This document shows, in pieces, positions 36,701 to 48,700 of a DNA stretch of 64,000 nt. The translations under genes were made by a program, and so were the position numbers. Source of the stretch: Otis tarda (Eukaryota > Chordata > Aves > Otidiformes > Otididae); assembly GCA_026413225.1 (NCBI GenBank), contig CM048557.1, forward strand, positions 67,880,987 through 67,944,986. Reading direction: 5' to 3'. The number at the start of each line of letters is the position of its first letter. Within the stretch, counting starts at the first letter, position 1. The notes beneath the pieces are model-generated. The model made no database searches. It was not told the DNA's origin and saw nothing but the letters and a program-made list of their open reading frames with translations.

Positions 36701-39700
36701 GAGAGGCAGCCAAGCACATTTTATTTATGATGACTCTCAAAGTATCTATTTTCAAGCCATTACTTCTAGCATGGAAAATAGCAATATGTCAGAATGCTTT
36801 CTAAGCTATGCGTTGCATCTGCACCTGAGTGATTTTTTTTTTTCTTAGGAAAATCATAAATTTTAGTTGTTACCATCTGTTTCAGTGTGTAGATTTAAGT
36901 AATTGTTGCTCTGGGGGTCAATATTTCAGCATCCATTTGTATTGGAAGGGAGAAGAATTCTCTGCCTGTTTAGATGAGGATTTATTACTGCAGTTGGTGT
37001 TAATTTAGCAAGTGAGTAGAGGGACTTGCCATCTAATAAAATAGATCAAAATAGTTATTTTTAAAAAGTCAGAAGAAGAAAAAAAAATACTTTATAGCAG
37101 AACAGATAAGGACGTGTATAGCAGGTATATGTGCTGGGGTTTTATATGCGAGCGTAGCCACATCGCTTGGCAATTACACCACAGTTTTCCTTAGGATTTA
37201 TAATATCGAATTTGATTAAAATCGATGGGAGATGTTGTATGGTGCAATTTGCCGAGAATGAAATGAGTTGCAGTGGGAATTGCTCTGCTGATGTGCTTTA
37301 ATGCCTCCATGATTCTTGTGATCAGAGGATCAGCGTGTCACTGCTGCTGTAAAATAATGAAAAAGAGAATAATTGCACCTCTGACGGTGTTTGTTTAGGA
37401 ACACGGAACTGCATTGCCCCAGAAAGTTTAGTGGAAGGCAAGAAAAATTTAAATGTTCTCGTAACTACGTAGTTTCTAATCTGCAAAACTGCAGTCAGGA
37501 GTTTGTGGTATTAACCAGCTTTGTAAGGTTAGCGTGCAATGCCGTGTATCGTAGCGGGACCGTGTCTGGACAACCTCATCTGACGTGAGGGGAGCCCTCC
37601 AAATCCGAGCCAAATTACATTTTACGTTTCACAAAATTTCAGTTAAGGACACAAAGCTGGCACCGTTTTTAGGAGGGGAGACTTGAAGCTTTTCCCAATT
37701 TTCTGCTTTGGCAGAATTGCTAGGCTGCACTGTTCTCTCCCAACTCATCTATCTAGCTTTAGGAAAGAGACTTTTTGTTAAAAAATCTTCTGTGTCAGTT
37801 TTTCTTTAGTAAGACCTGGACCCTTTTGAACAGGAAGAAACCCTGTAGCTGTTGTGTTTGGAGATGGGGATGTCAATGGCCCCAGTAGTTGTTTTTTCAT
37901 ACTGAACACAACTGTTACTGATATTTTAAAAGTTTGGATGTTTTTTCCTGCACTGTTAGGACCAGGTTGTTTATCAGTTCCTTCAGTTAAAGTAGCTGTG
38001 TAGAATTCTCTGCTTTATTCATACATTTCTATGTTCTTACTGCTTTTATGCCTAGCAGCTTTAGATTGCTGCGTGGCTGGTTTCCTGCTAAACTTACTGT
38101 TTCTGAATTCATCCGAGCTGGCCTCCTCCTTCGTGCAGAGAAAGTTAAGCTGACTTGGCAAAACCGAAGAATTGTTAGCGTTTCCGAAGAATGTTCATTT
38201 AGATTTTAGGCCCCTACATTTCCTTCTGCCTGTAATTGTTTGATTTTGTACAAACAGGTGCATTTCTTTTTTGTTTTGTTTACTCAGGGACTCCAGGAAT
38301 GTTAATGTATTTACTGAATTTTTGTCTTCTTGATAATCTAGAAATTCTGTGTAGCTAAAGTTGGGCTCTCAAATAAGTGTCCTTAGAGGCACTTTGTGCG
38401 GGGTGGGTTAGTTAGGCCTAAAATCAACCCTGATTTAAGCAAATCCTCCTGCTGATTTTTTTTTTTTTTTTCATCATGGGAACATTTACCATCTCATTGG
38501 ACTGGAGATGAGGAGTGCAAGCAAGGCAGGCTTTAAAAATACAGACACTCATTAGTTGCATTTCTTGGCTGTTTGGTCAGGCCGTCAGTAACTGCTTGGG
38601 AAGAAAGGGTGTAAAGGCTGCTCCCCTTTCTTACTTTCCTTCCTCAGAAAGCAGGTGTCAGTTATAGAAAAGTGTTTTGACTGCCTGCTTAAAAAATTTG
38701 GTACATCACTGATCTGCCTTTTTAGTAGTATAATGGGCTTTTCCTTCTCCTGGAAAAAAACACGATGAAGAAGAGTGTTATTCTCTCTCTCTGCAGCTGG
38801 TAAGGCTGAAGTAAAAACGTAGAAGGCATTTTGCCCAAAGCCAGCGTGACGTCTCTCTGCAGCCCTCAGGAGCTGAAGGTGATGGCTGAAATTCATAGAA
38901 TCATAGGATAGCTTGGGTTGGAAGGGATCTTCAAAGCCCACCCAGTCCAACCCCCCTGCAAGGAGCAGGGACATCTCCAACCGGATCAGGTTGCTCAGAG
39001 CCCCGGCCAACCTGGCCTGGAATGTTTCCAGGGATGGGGCATCCACCACCTCTCTGGGCAACCTGGGCCAGTGTCCCACCACCCTCAGTGTAAAAAATTT
39101 TCCTAATATCTAATATAATTCTACCTCCCTGTATTTTGAAACCATCACCTCTGTGTTTGTTCCACCGGACGCATCTGCCTTCAGCATAAATCCCGCTAGC
39201 GAGCTGCGTCCTGATGGCACGACAGCTACACTGGGAGATTAAGAAAAAAAAATTCTGTCGATACTTTTTCCTTTTTATCTGACTGTGTTTTGCTCCTCAA
39301 ATGGAGCAGCTTAAGCGATTACTGTCTCAGGTGTTGGTAGTGATTGAGGCTGAACAGAGGTTTTCATTTCTGTTGGAGAACAGAGGAGCATTAATAAATT
39401 CAGGGAAAGTGTCTGAGCTAGGGGGTACTTAATAAACCACGTTTGGACTGGTGGAAGTACAGATGGGAGATTAGTGTCATCATGTCTGTGATTGTAGCAA
39501 TCACTGAAAGGGCATTGCTTTGAAAATAGGAAAAAAAAAAAAGAACACCATGTTGAAACTCTGGGCTTTGCCTCAGAAATTAAAAACCTTCTGATGCTTG
39601 GAGCTGGGAAGCAGCTGCTGGAAAGCCAGCACTGCTGCCACTTGGTCGGATTTAGTTTGTCATGATCATCTTCAAAGATCCTAATACTGTTTGGAGGCAA

Positions 39701-42700
39701 GATTTCTGTAAAGGAAAGAAAGGGAAGTACAACACTTTATCAGTTTGGTTGCTGAATGGTTTTGATGGAATCCATGGATCTTTTACTATCTTCATGCTAT
39801 TTTCATTTTTTACTGTTGGGTCTTTCACACAACAGAAGTAAAATAGCATTTTTAGAAGAATATAACACACCATTATTCCCCTTTTCCCCCAGCAACAGAG
39901 AGGTCAGATATATTTTGGGTTTTAGGTATTTTAAGTTTCTCGCATCCATTGAGAGAGGTGCCTCAATGTCGATGTTCAGATAAGCTTTAAAAATTAAAAG
40001 TCTTTTAAAAGGACAGTTAGCCTGTCCATCTGCTACTGCAAGTTGAAATGCTAATAAACAGTCTTATTTCTCACTCTGAGGTCTCTCAAGCCTTCCAATT
40101 TGATATGCACTGTCTTTATTTGATAAGAGCACTAACAGTAGTCTTTACAGTAACGTTCTTTTTTCTTTTTCATAGGATGCGAGATACTGCAAGAAAAATA
40201 GAAGAAAAGTATTTTTCCAATCTTGCAACGCATGTTGAATTTCTCCCGGTTGAATGGAGATCAAAACTTACCCTCGATGGAGGTATGTTGCTTGCTTACT
40301 GGTTCTTTTGCTGTTCCAGTAGCTGCAGTCTGCAAAATTGTCCCCAGAAGTTTAATGTGATCTCTGCAGATGCCTTGTTTGGATTTTATCATTCTCCTGC
40401 ATGTAACTCAAGTCTCTTTTTTTTTTTTTTTATTTTATTTTCAGATACTGTGGACTCCATTACTCCAGATAAAGTACGAGGTTTAAGGGATATGCTGAAC
40501 AGCAGTGCGATGGATATCATGTATTACACAAGCCCTCTTTATAGAGATGAAGTAAGTGTGCTTTTATGAAACAAACTGGATTTAGGAATGTAAACAAAGT
40601 TTCCTTCTGAGACACTCGGCATAAAGAACACTAAAACTTTGCAAGTATGTAATGTATATCCATAGTAATCAAAGTACAGGGTTTTAAGAGCGAGAGGAGT
40701 AGAAAAACAGCAAAAAGTACTATCACTGTAATTTATTGAGAACAAGAAGTGGCTTAATCAGAGGGGAAAAGCCTTGAAGAAGTGATGAAGTAGCCTGTAA
40801 AATACAAACATCACCCCAATAGCATGCTTTCTGTGTCACTCTTACTGGAAAACCCCTGTGGGGATGTTTCAGGATTAGTTTCTATACGAATTACAGGTTT
40901 TTTCAGTATTGACTGCATTATGTGTGGACTAATAGTAGTCTTTTTGCAGCCTTGGTGCTCTGTGTGTAGTTCAGCTGGGGCTTTAAAAGCTTACCTGATG
41001 CTACCTTTCATTAAAATGAGATAGGTATAGGTCCTTTAGACTTAGACTAACAGTATAATTTTAAAACCTAAACTACCTAATAATAGTTCTTTTCCTGATA
41101 GCAGCAATCGTAGTGAGAGCACTGTGAGCCTTTTAACTTCCAACACCAGCAATAGGTGTGCCGAAAGCTGTTCCTCTCTTGTTGCTCAGTGATGCAGCGT
41201 CCATTGTTCAGAGCTCCTGGGTTCTCCGCTGTGTATCGAGTTTCTCTCTCTGTTGTGGAACGGAGGCCAGCATGAACTTTTGGGGCAAGTGATGAAAACT
41301 TCTCTGGCAGCTCTGAAATAGATTTTTAAACTGCATTAGAGGATTGGCATGTCTGTGGGCATCTTGTGGGAAATGGATTAGCAAGTGAAGTTCAGGTATG
41401 CTGGCCAACAATGCATGAAAAATTTAATTCATGGCTCAGTAGAACTGTAGTTTTGCAGGTATATCAGCATCCCTCAGGTACGAGAATTGACAAATGAGCA
41501 TTCTGTAGCTATGCTTAGATCTGATTACAAATTAATAAGTTGGTTTTTTCACTGAATCAAGTGAATTTTCTTGAAATGTTTGCAACAATACACACAAGTT
41601 GATCGTACCTTACCATGTTCAGACTGCATTGGTAAATTTTTTAACTTTCTCAAAGCAAAGTTGTACAATTTGAATTACAAGTATTTGTCCAAAAAAGAAA
41701 GTGCTGTTACAAATGAAATGTTAAAACCTTGAAGAACCGGTTTCTGAAATGCAGAAACCAGAAATTTTGTCTTGCAGTCGAAATGTTTGGGATGAAGGTT
41801 TTCTTGTTGTTCATTCAGCTACAGAGTTTGTGTTCTGCCAGTGAGCTGTCAGGGCTGTGACTTCTTGTCTGATCCTCCTCATTTGGTTAGGAGTTGTGTT
41901 AAGCTCATAGTCATTAAATGATTTTTGTATATTTTTTTCACCTTTTATTTTGCCTTTACCTACTGAAATGAGACTTGATGTAGTGGGTTGGGGTTTTTTT
42001 GTTACCATTTCTTACCCCATTTTATTTTCTGTGACCTATCTGCAGAGTTTAAACGCAGCAGTATTGAGTTGAGGACTCTTCTGGAAAACAGTTGGGTTTT
42101 TTCCCGTGTTCACTGTGGAGCTTTTTTGTGGCGCTTTGCTCTGAGTGCTTGTTCCAGCTCACAAATGAACCTTGTCTTCAAGTGTTCACATGGTCACACG
42201 TTGCTCAGAATTAATATTCCTGCTCGCCATTTCATCACGCCAACACAATTCTTTGTATACTGTGGATGCTCCTAATCCATCCAGAAATTCTGAAAGTATC
42301 TCAAAAGGAGCTAATTAACTTTGCTGTGCCCCTGTGAAATAAATGGAGCGATGCAGTGAGTGCAGCCTAGAGAAGAGTAAACCCACTCTTTACCTGACAA
42401 CACTCAACGATACTTTGATAGGAATTTTCTTTCTACTTCCAAGGATCTTCCCCACATCCCGAAGTAACATGACTGCTCCTTTAAAGCTTTTGGCCACTCT
42501 TTAAACAACTCGTTAAGGTGTTTGCGAGTGAGTAGCTGCTGTCTTCTTTCAGGGAGAAGAAGCTTTGTCATATCAGCTTTCACATGAGATAGCAGAGAGG
42601 TGTTTCAGATGCAACTGGATTGCTCTGCTAAGCGTTACGGGAGCGTGGTGGATAACCCGCTCTCTGATTTCAAGTATTGTTTCTTCTGCAGCCTGGTAGA

Positions 42701-45700
42701 AGAATACCCAAAAGGTGCCTCTGACTTCTGACATGTATTGTGATACCAGACAGGTATTAATAATTCAGTACGGCCCTATGAACATCTCGGTCTGGTCTCT
42801 GAGTTCAGTGTGGAGGATGTCTGCAGCCAACAGATTCAGCTGTGGGGTTTGTGTGTGGCTGCAAGTGAATTGTCCTCATCCATACAGGTGGTCCACGATG
42901 AGTAAAACAGAATCCCTCTTTAAACATCACACAGATAATAAGGAAAAGCAATAAACTGATATTTTGGTGCACACATGCCTATCTCTAAATGAACAATCAT
43001 TTAACATTTTAATGCTGACCTTGCTAGTGCCATCTGTGGTAACGTAATCTTGGGTTTTAGTGTCTTCAGTGGGTGACTTCGTTTCACATCTGTGTCACTG
43101 TAGCTTCATGTTTCTTTAATAATAAATGGCTGTAACAGAGATTAAAAAGACTAGCTGGTGCATAGTAAATGTAGTGTGGTCTTATTGTATTGTTAAGTGC
43201 TTATTTGACTGATCTTGCCTGTACTTACTTGCAGGCTAATTGCAATTCTGTAAATTACTGATACATGTCTTGGCAGAAAATGCCTTTAGTACAGGATGAA
43301 TATTATTTACATCTGTCATCCCAAGATCTCTAAAGATTTGGCGCAAATATTGCAGCAGCCTCAGAAGATTAGTAGGAGATGTTTATGGATTACTTCCGCC
43401 ACAGCTGAAGAGCAAGGAAACGCGGTGGGAATTAAACGTTTCTCACCAGCTGAGGAGAGGAAACAGAGAAACCGGGGTCCGTGACATGGTGGCTGTGAGC
43501 TTGGTGTTGGAGATGCGCTGAAGGCTTTAGGAGGAATTCAGTGTAATGCAGCCAGCCTGGCGTTGCCACCATGGGCGGACTGCGCTGTCTCCTTGAAACG
43601 GCGTGAAGGTTTGCTGTTGTATGTGTATTAAAAAGGGGGATTGATGACTATACTCTTGAAATTCAGGATGAGTATTAACTTTTACTGGAGCTTTCATCCC
43701 TCTTTGATAAGAGGGTTTGCAGTGGAAATGTCCTTCTCTTATGCACTCCTTTCAGCAATAAAAGGCACGTGCTTTTATGTGTGTTTGAAAACGAGAGGGA
43801 TGTGAAGCAGGGAATTTTTAACTGAGGCTGCCTCAACACTGGTTTTGCTTATTCTGTTGAACCTAATAGTCAAGGACCTGCTTGGCTTAATTCATTTGAT
43901 TGTCCTTTAATGTATTTTCAACTTCATAAAGTGATAAGTTATTGAATCTACCTGAACCTAAACTTAGTCTTAAACACACTGACTTGATTAGAAATGAGTT
44001 AGACTCAGCTTTTCAACAGAAAGAGAGGTATTGAGAGGGAGACTCAGGTCTGGGCAGATCCACAGATCCTTTTTCTGTAACGTCTCTAAGACACACAGCG
44101 TTCCAGTCTCTTCACACAGCTAAGACTCGTTCTGGCCTCTCATCTGTTGTTGTGACACTCTCCTGGCATCCATCAGCGATGCCGTCAGGCAGCGTGACAA
44201 CTGTTGTGTTCTGGAGGGTCGGCAGTCTCACCATCTCAGCGTTGTGTGCTGGCACCTTCTCCTGGTTCACATGAAGCAAACACTCCTTGTCTTTGCTTTT
44301 GTGGTCCTTCACAATCCATCCTTGAGCTGCAGATCTTTCGTTGGCTTTTAAGGACCTCCTTCTACCTCCGGTTGGCTCACACACCTTCTTATTGCCTGCT
44401 TGTTGAATTTCAAATGAGTTTGCACTTTCTCCTGAAGTCCTCTTGACATTTGGAGGGAGCTGCTTGCAAAACTCGCTGTTTCTTAGATCTCCTTAAAATT
44501 CCTTTCCCACGAAGCCTACAAAAACAGTCACGCTATTCAAGCTGGAGAGGGTGCAGAGGTCAGATTTCCTGCACTCCTACTGTTTGTTTTTTTTTCCTCT
44601 TGGGCTTCAAGCTGTTTATGTGAAAAGATTGTCCAGTGGGTGAGGGTCCTATGGAGACCAAGAGAGAAAAGCCCTCTGAAAGTTACAGCAAAGGGATGGT
44701 CAGAGCTGAGAGCAGTCTTAGGAGAGGACAATCACCATAGCCCAAAGAGGAGAGCAAGATCAGAGAGGTTGGGACTGGAGTGCTGTATCCAAATTTCAGC
44801 AGCAAGCAGGTCATCGAGGATTTGAGCAGGAGCAGTGCAAGCTCTGCGTTCCTTCTATGCTCAGGGTGCCAGCCCACGGGTTTTGTGCTCCTTGTTTTCG
44901 GAAAAAAAAAAACCTCATTTCCTGGATATTGAGGGGAAAACGTAATTTTCTACCCTGGTACTTTTGATGTGCACTGAAAAGCCCTTCTGACCTCAGCGAT
45001 CTGCCTACTAGAATGGGCAGGGGATGAAGTTCTTCCTCCTGCTTGGATCTCCTTGGTGTGGGACCAGGAGGTGTTCGTCCACCACACACACCGAGACTTC
45101 CTTCTGCTTTGTAAGAAACAGGCATGCTTATTTACACTGGTAAAATGGACTTCAGCTGAGACAGCAGCTCTGGATGCTGCTTCCTTCTCATGATCCAGCC
45201 GTTCAGGCTTACCCAGCGCCCAAGAGGTTATTAGAGACAGGATCCTTTCTGCTCTTATTATCAGCCATGCCACAGCTCCTTCTGCCTGAGATGGTAGTGG
45301 CAAGTCCCATCTGACTCAGACTCCCATCTTGTCTTTATAAAACATATGCCCTTGGCACCAGAATTCCTGAATGGGTGGAAGGGGCTGGTATTTCTTGACT
45401 TCTTGGAAGCCATGTGCCAAGCATGCGAGACCTTATAACGGTCTTCTAGTACCTCATGGGGGGGCTACAGGAAAGATGAGGAGAGACTTTTCAGCAGGGC
45501 CTGGTGTGACAGGACAAGGGGCAATGGTCTCAAAATAGAGGGAGGTAGATTTAGATTGGATATTAGGAAGACATTTTTTACAATGAGGGTGTTGGAACGC
45601 TGGCCCAGGTTGCCCAGAAAGGTGGGATGCCCCATCCCTGGAAACATTCCAGGCCAGGTTGACCGGGGCTCTGAGCAACCTGATCTGGTTGGAGATGTCC

Positions 45701-48700
45701 CTGCTCCTGGCAGGGGGGTTGGACTCGATGACCTTTGGAGGTCCCTTGCCACCCAAACCATTCTGTGATGCTATGATTCTATAACTGGAAAGCAGAGAGG
45801 ATTTTTGGCCTGATTGGGCCCAGCAGCCTGTTCCTCAGTCAACATTCTGGTTTTGGGCTTCCCCTCGAATTGCACGACTGTCAGGCTGGCTCTCCATGAA
45901 TGTGCAGAAAGACCATTCCTTCCTCTGCCTTTGATTCAGTTTGTGAAGGGGGTAGAGCGTTTAACCTCAGTTTGTCAGAATATAAACGGACGACTTCTGA
46001 GCGAGTTGGTCCCACGGCCTTGGATTTCCTGCATGGAAGATTTATCGGCAAAACTTCAGCTGATAAGGAGAGCTCCGGGCAAGCAGTAATCAATCTCCTT
46101 TTCGTATAGCAAAAATGAAACACGTTCCCAGAAGAGCTTCACAGGGGAACAGCACTGTATCACATCTGCTCAGTTGTCCGGTGGCGTTTTTTCTCCGTTC
46201 ACCCCATTTTGCTGAGATCTTTCAGTGCTGGAAATCAAGGCTCTCCCTCGCCCTTTGGGACCAGACGAGAACGTGTAGGAAACGCAGCCGTTTCTTGGAT
46301 GCCGCTCTGTCAAACTGTATCAAAGTCTCGAGCGTGCTTCTGCTGGTGTTGAGCAGGTCTGAAAATTTAATAGTGTATAAGTAACATTTAATAGTACGTA
46401 GGGGCTCTGTCCCCAGCCTGAGAATTTTGGGGTGCTTCATGTGCCTGATTGTGACTTGCCATAAAATCAGGGTTGGAAATTTGATTGCGTTAGAGGCTCG
46501 GGCGTTGCGAAGTCGTGCTTTATTTGTATTTCATTTTCGCTCTGTATCTCTGAGTATTTGCAGCCATCTACAAGGCTTGTAGCATTTTAATGCTGTGCTA
46601 AATTTTGCACTGGAACAACTGGTCTGCAAAAGGTGCTTAGGAAGCTTTTCCCTAAAAATCAGAATAGGGAGAAAGGGCTTTTCTGGGGAAGAAAATAGGA
46701 ACACTGGAGGATTTTCTGTACCTTTCTGCAAATATTTCACTGCCAATATTGCCGTGTCCTCAGGCTGATGCTAAGCTAACGCTGCGGTGGAGAGGTCGGC
46801 AGGGAGGAAGGGATTTGATATGGCTATTTTTTGAAGAAATAGAAAGTGTTCCTTTTGTTACGGTGGTTTGATCTGCTCAGTGACAGGCACATAAGCACGC
46901 TGTGTTTTGCTGGTCCTCCTGGAAGAGCTGAGGGTAACGGAGCAGAGCGGAGCCGCCGGCAGATTAGCAGTCAGAGCAGCAAGCGGGGTTTGTGGGAGCA
47001 GCTGCACAGGAAAAATAAAAAATTCCTCAGTCAACTGTTGCCACATTCGTTCTTTTGTGAGATACTTGAGCTGCTTTAGTCTGTGGGAGAAGCCTTGGGA
47101 GACGGTAATAGGGCAGCAGCTCAAGGAAAGTCTAACCTTTTTGTGGGGAAGGCTCTGCTGGGGGAGCTGCCAAAGAAAAACAGTGCTACAAGGATTTTTA
47201 TTTATTTATTTAGATTTTTATTATTTATTTGGATTTATTTTATTTATTTATTTGGTTTAGATATAAGGAAGAAATTTTTTTACACTGAGGGTGGTGGAAC
47301 ACTGTCCCAGGTTGCCCAGAGAGGCGGTGGATGCCCCATCCCAGGAAACATTCCAGGCCAGGTTGGCCGGGGCTCTGAGCAACCTGATCCGGTTGGAGAT
47401 GTCCCTGCTCCTTGCAGGGGGGTTGGACTAGAAGACCTTTGAAGGTCCCTTCCAACCCTAACCATCCTGTTATTCTAAGGGATGGAGAAACGGCTCTTCG
47501 TGAATTTTCAGTCCCACCAGTCCCCAAAATAAGGTGGGAACTGGTGGGGAGGAGGCAAGAGGGGAGATGGAAAGAGAGAGAGGTCTGGTCATGTTGCATT
47601 CCACTATTCCACTTTTTTTTTTTTTTTTCTGGATGATTCCTGCTTTATTGTTTTCAGGCAGAAAGAGCAGGTGACCGGCAAGCAATGAGGCTTGGAGTTT
47701 GCAGAAGCACCGGGGAAACCAGTCGGGAGAGGGCTTACTTAACTGGGAAGTCATTGGATGTAGGTGCAGTGAGAGCAGGAAAAGCTGTCAGCAAGCTCTG
47801 GGTGAGCAAAAAGACAAACTGTGGATAAAAAAAAAATAAATCAACTCTTAAAAAGTTTATTTTAATTACAGTGATGCCGTTTAGGAGAGCAAGTTGGATA
47901 AGGAGTTATGTTTTTCATGTTTAATTCCAACGAAAATGTCACTGATTTTAACAGCTATAAAGACGATGGGTGTTTATGGCAGGTATTTTTCTATGGAGTG
48001 TGAGGACAAATATCGGGCTGTAACTACACAAGACATTTGAAAACATTTACTGTGACACTTGCTGGACTAAAACCCTTTTCAAACCAAACTTTTCTTCTAC
48101 AGCTTAGAATATTATGTGCATTTTAAGACCAAGAAAGCCAATCAGGATTAAATACTATCTTAACTTCATATACTGCTTAACCAAATAATTTTTTATCTGG
48201 AACTTAAAATCAAACTGCTTTTTCTTTTCCTTTCTTTTTTTTTTTTTCTAACTATATACCAGAAGGTTCAGTTTCTAATCTGAGTGCTGATACAGAACTT
48301 CTGGCAAGATGCAAACATCAATAAGTGATCAGGTGCCGGGCTTCTGGTTTTGTCACAGCAGAAAACCAGACCACTCACAGTGCCTGAGAATCTGGAGCTT
48401 TTACTACAGCAGATCTTCTACTCTACAATTAAGTTAGTTGACCAGTGAGTTTGAGTTTAGGAGCAATCTCCATCAGATGATCTAGTTGAATTAAATGCTT
48501 GGGCTCTGGTCTGCAAGCTTCCAAATATGCAGCTATTTGGAAATCCATGCACGGTTTCTTAGTTGCTGTCCGTGTTGTTGCCTGACTTCTCAGTAACAGC
48601 ATGATTATAAGGAGCGGGACACTGAAAAACAGGGTTGGACTCAGTGTCCAACCAGGACTTTCGACAAGGATTCTGTCTTATCCCCCCAGATTGCAAGAGA

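Larger units (their letters stand above)
30968..40175 (+). other. DDHD1: DDHD1 intron 4 (9.2 kb)
   Basis: The phase 2 intron runs from gtgagt to tttttcatag. It holds one antisense CR1 fragment (38893-39160). Otherwise it is repeat-poor, and AT-rich stretches at about 33.77-33.95, 34.86-34.96 and 36.65-36.85 kb look like candidate conserved non-coding DNA. I see no gene. Confidence 0.9.

Noticed and set aside
40048-40569. 173-codon open frame treated as a separate gene
   Set aside because: It is DDHD1 exons 5 and 6 plus the open intron between them and some upstream intron; the true exons are delimited by GT-AG sites.
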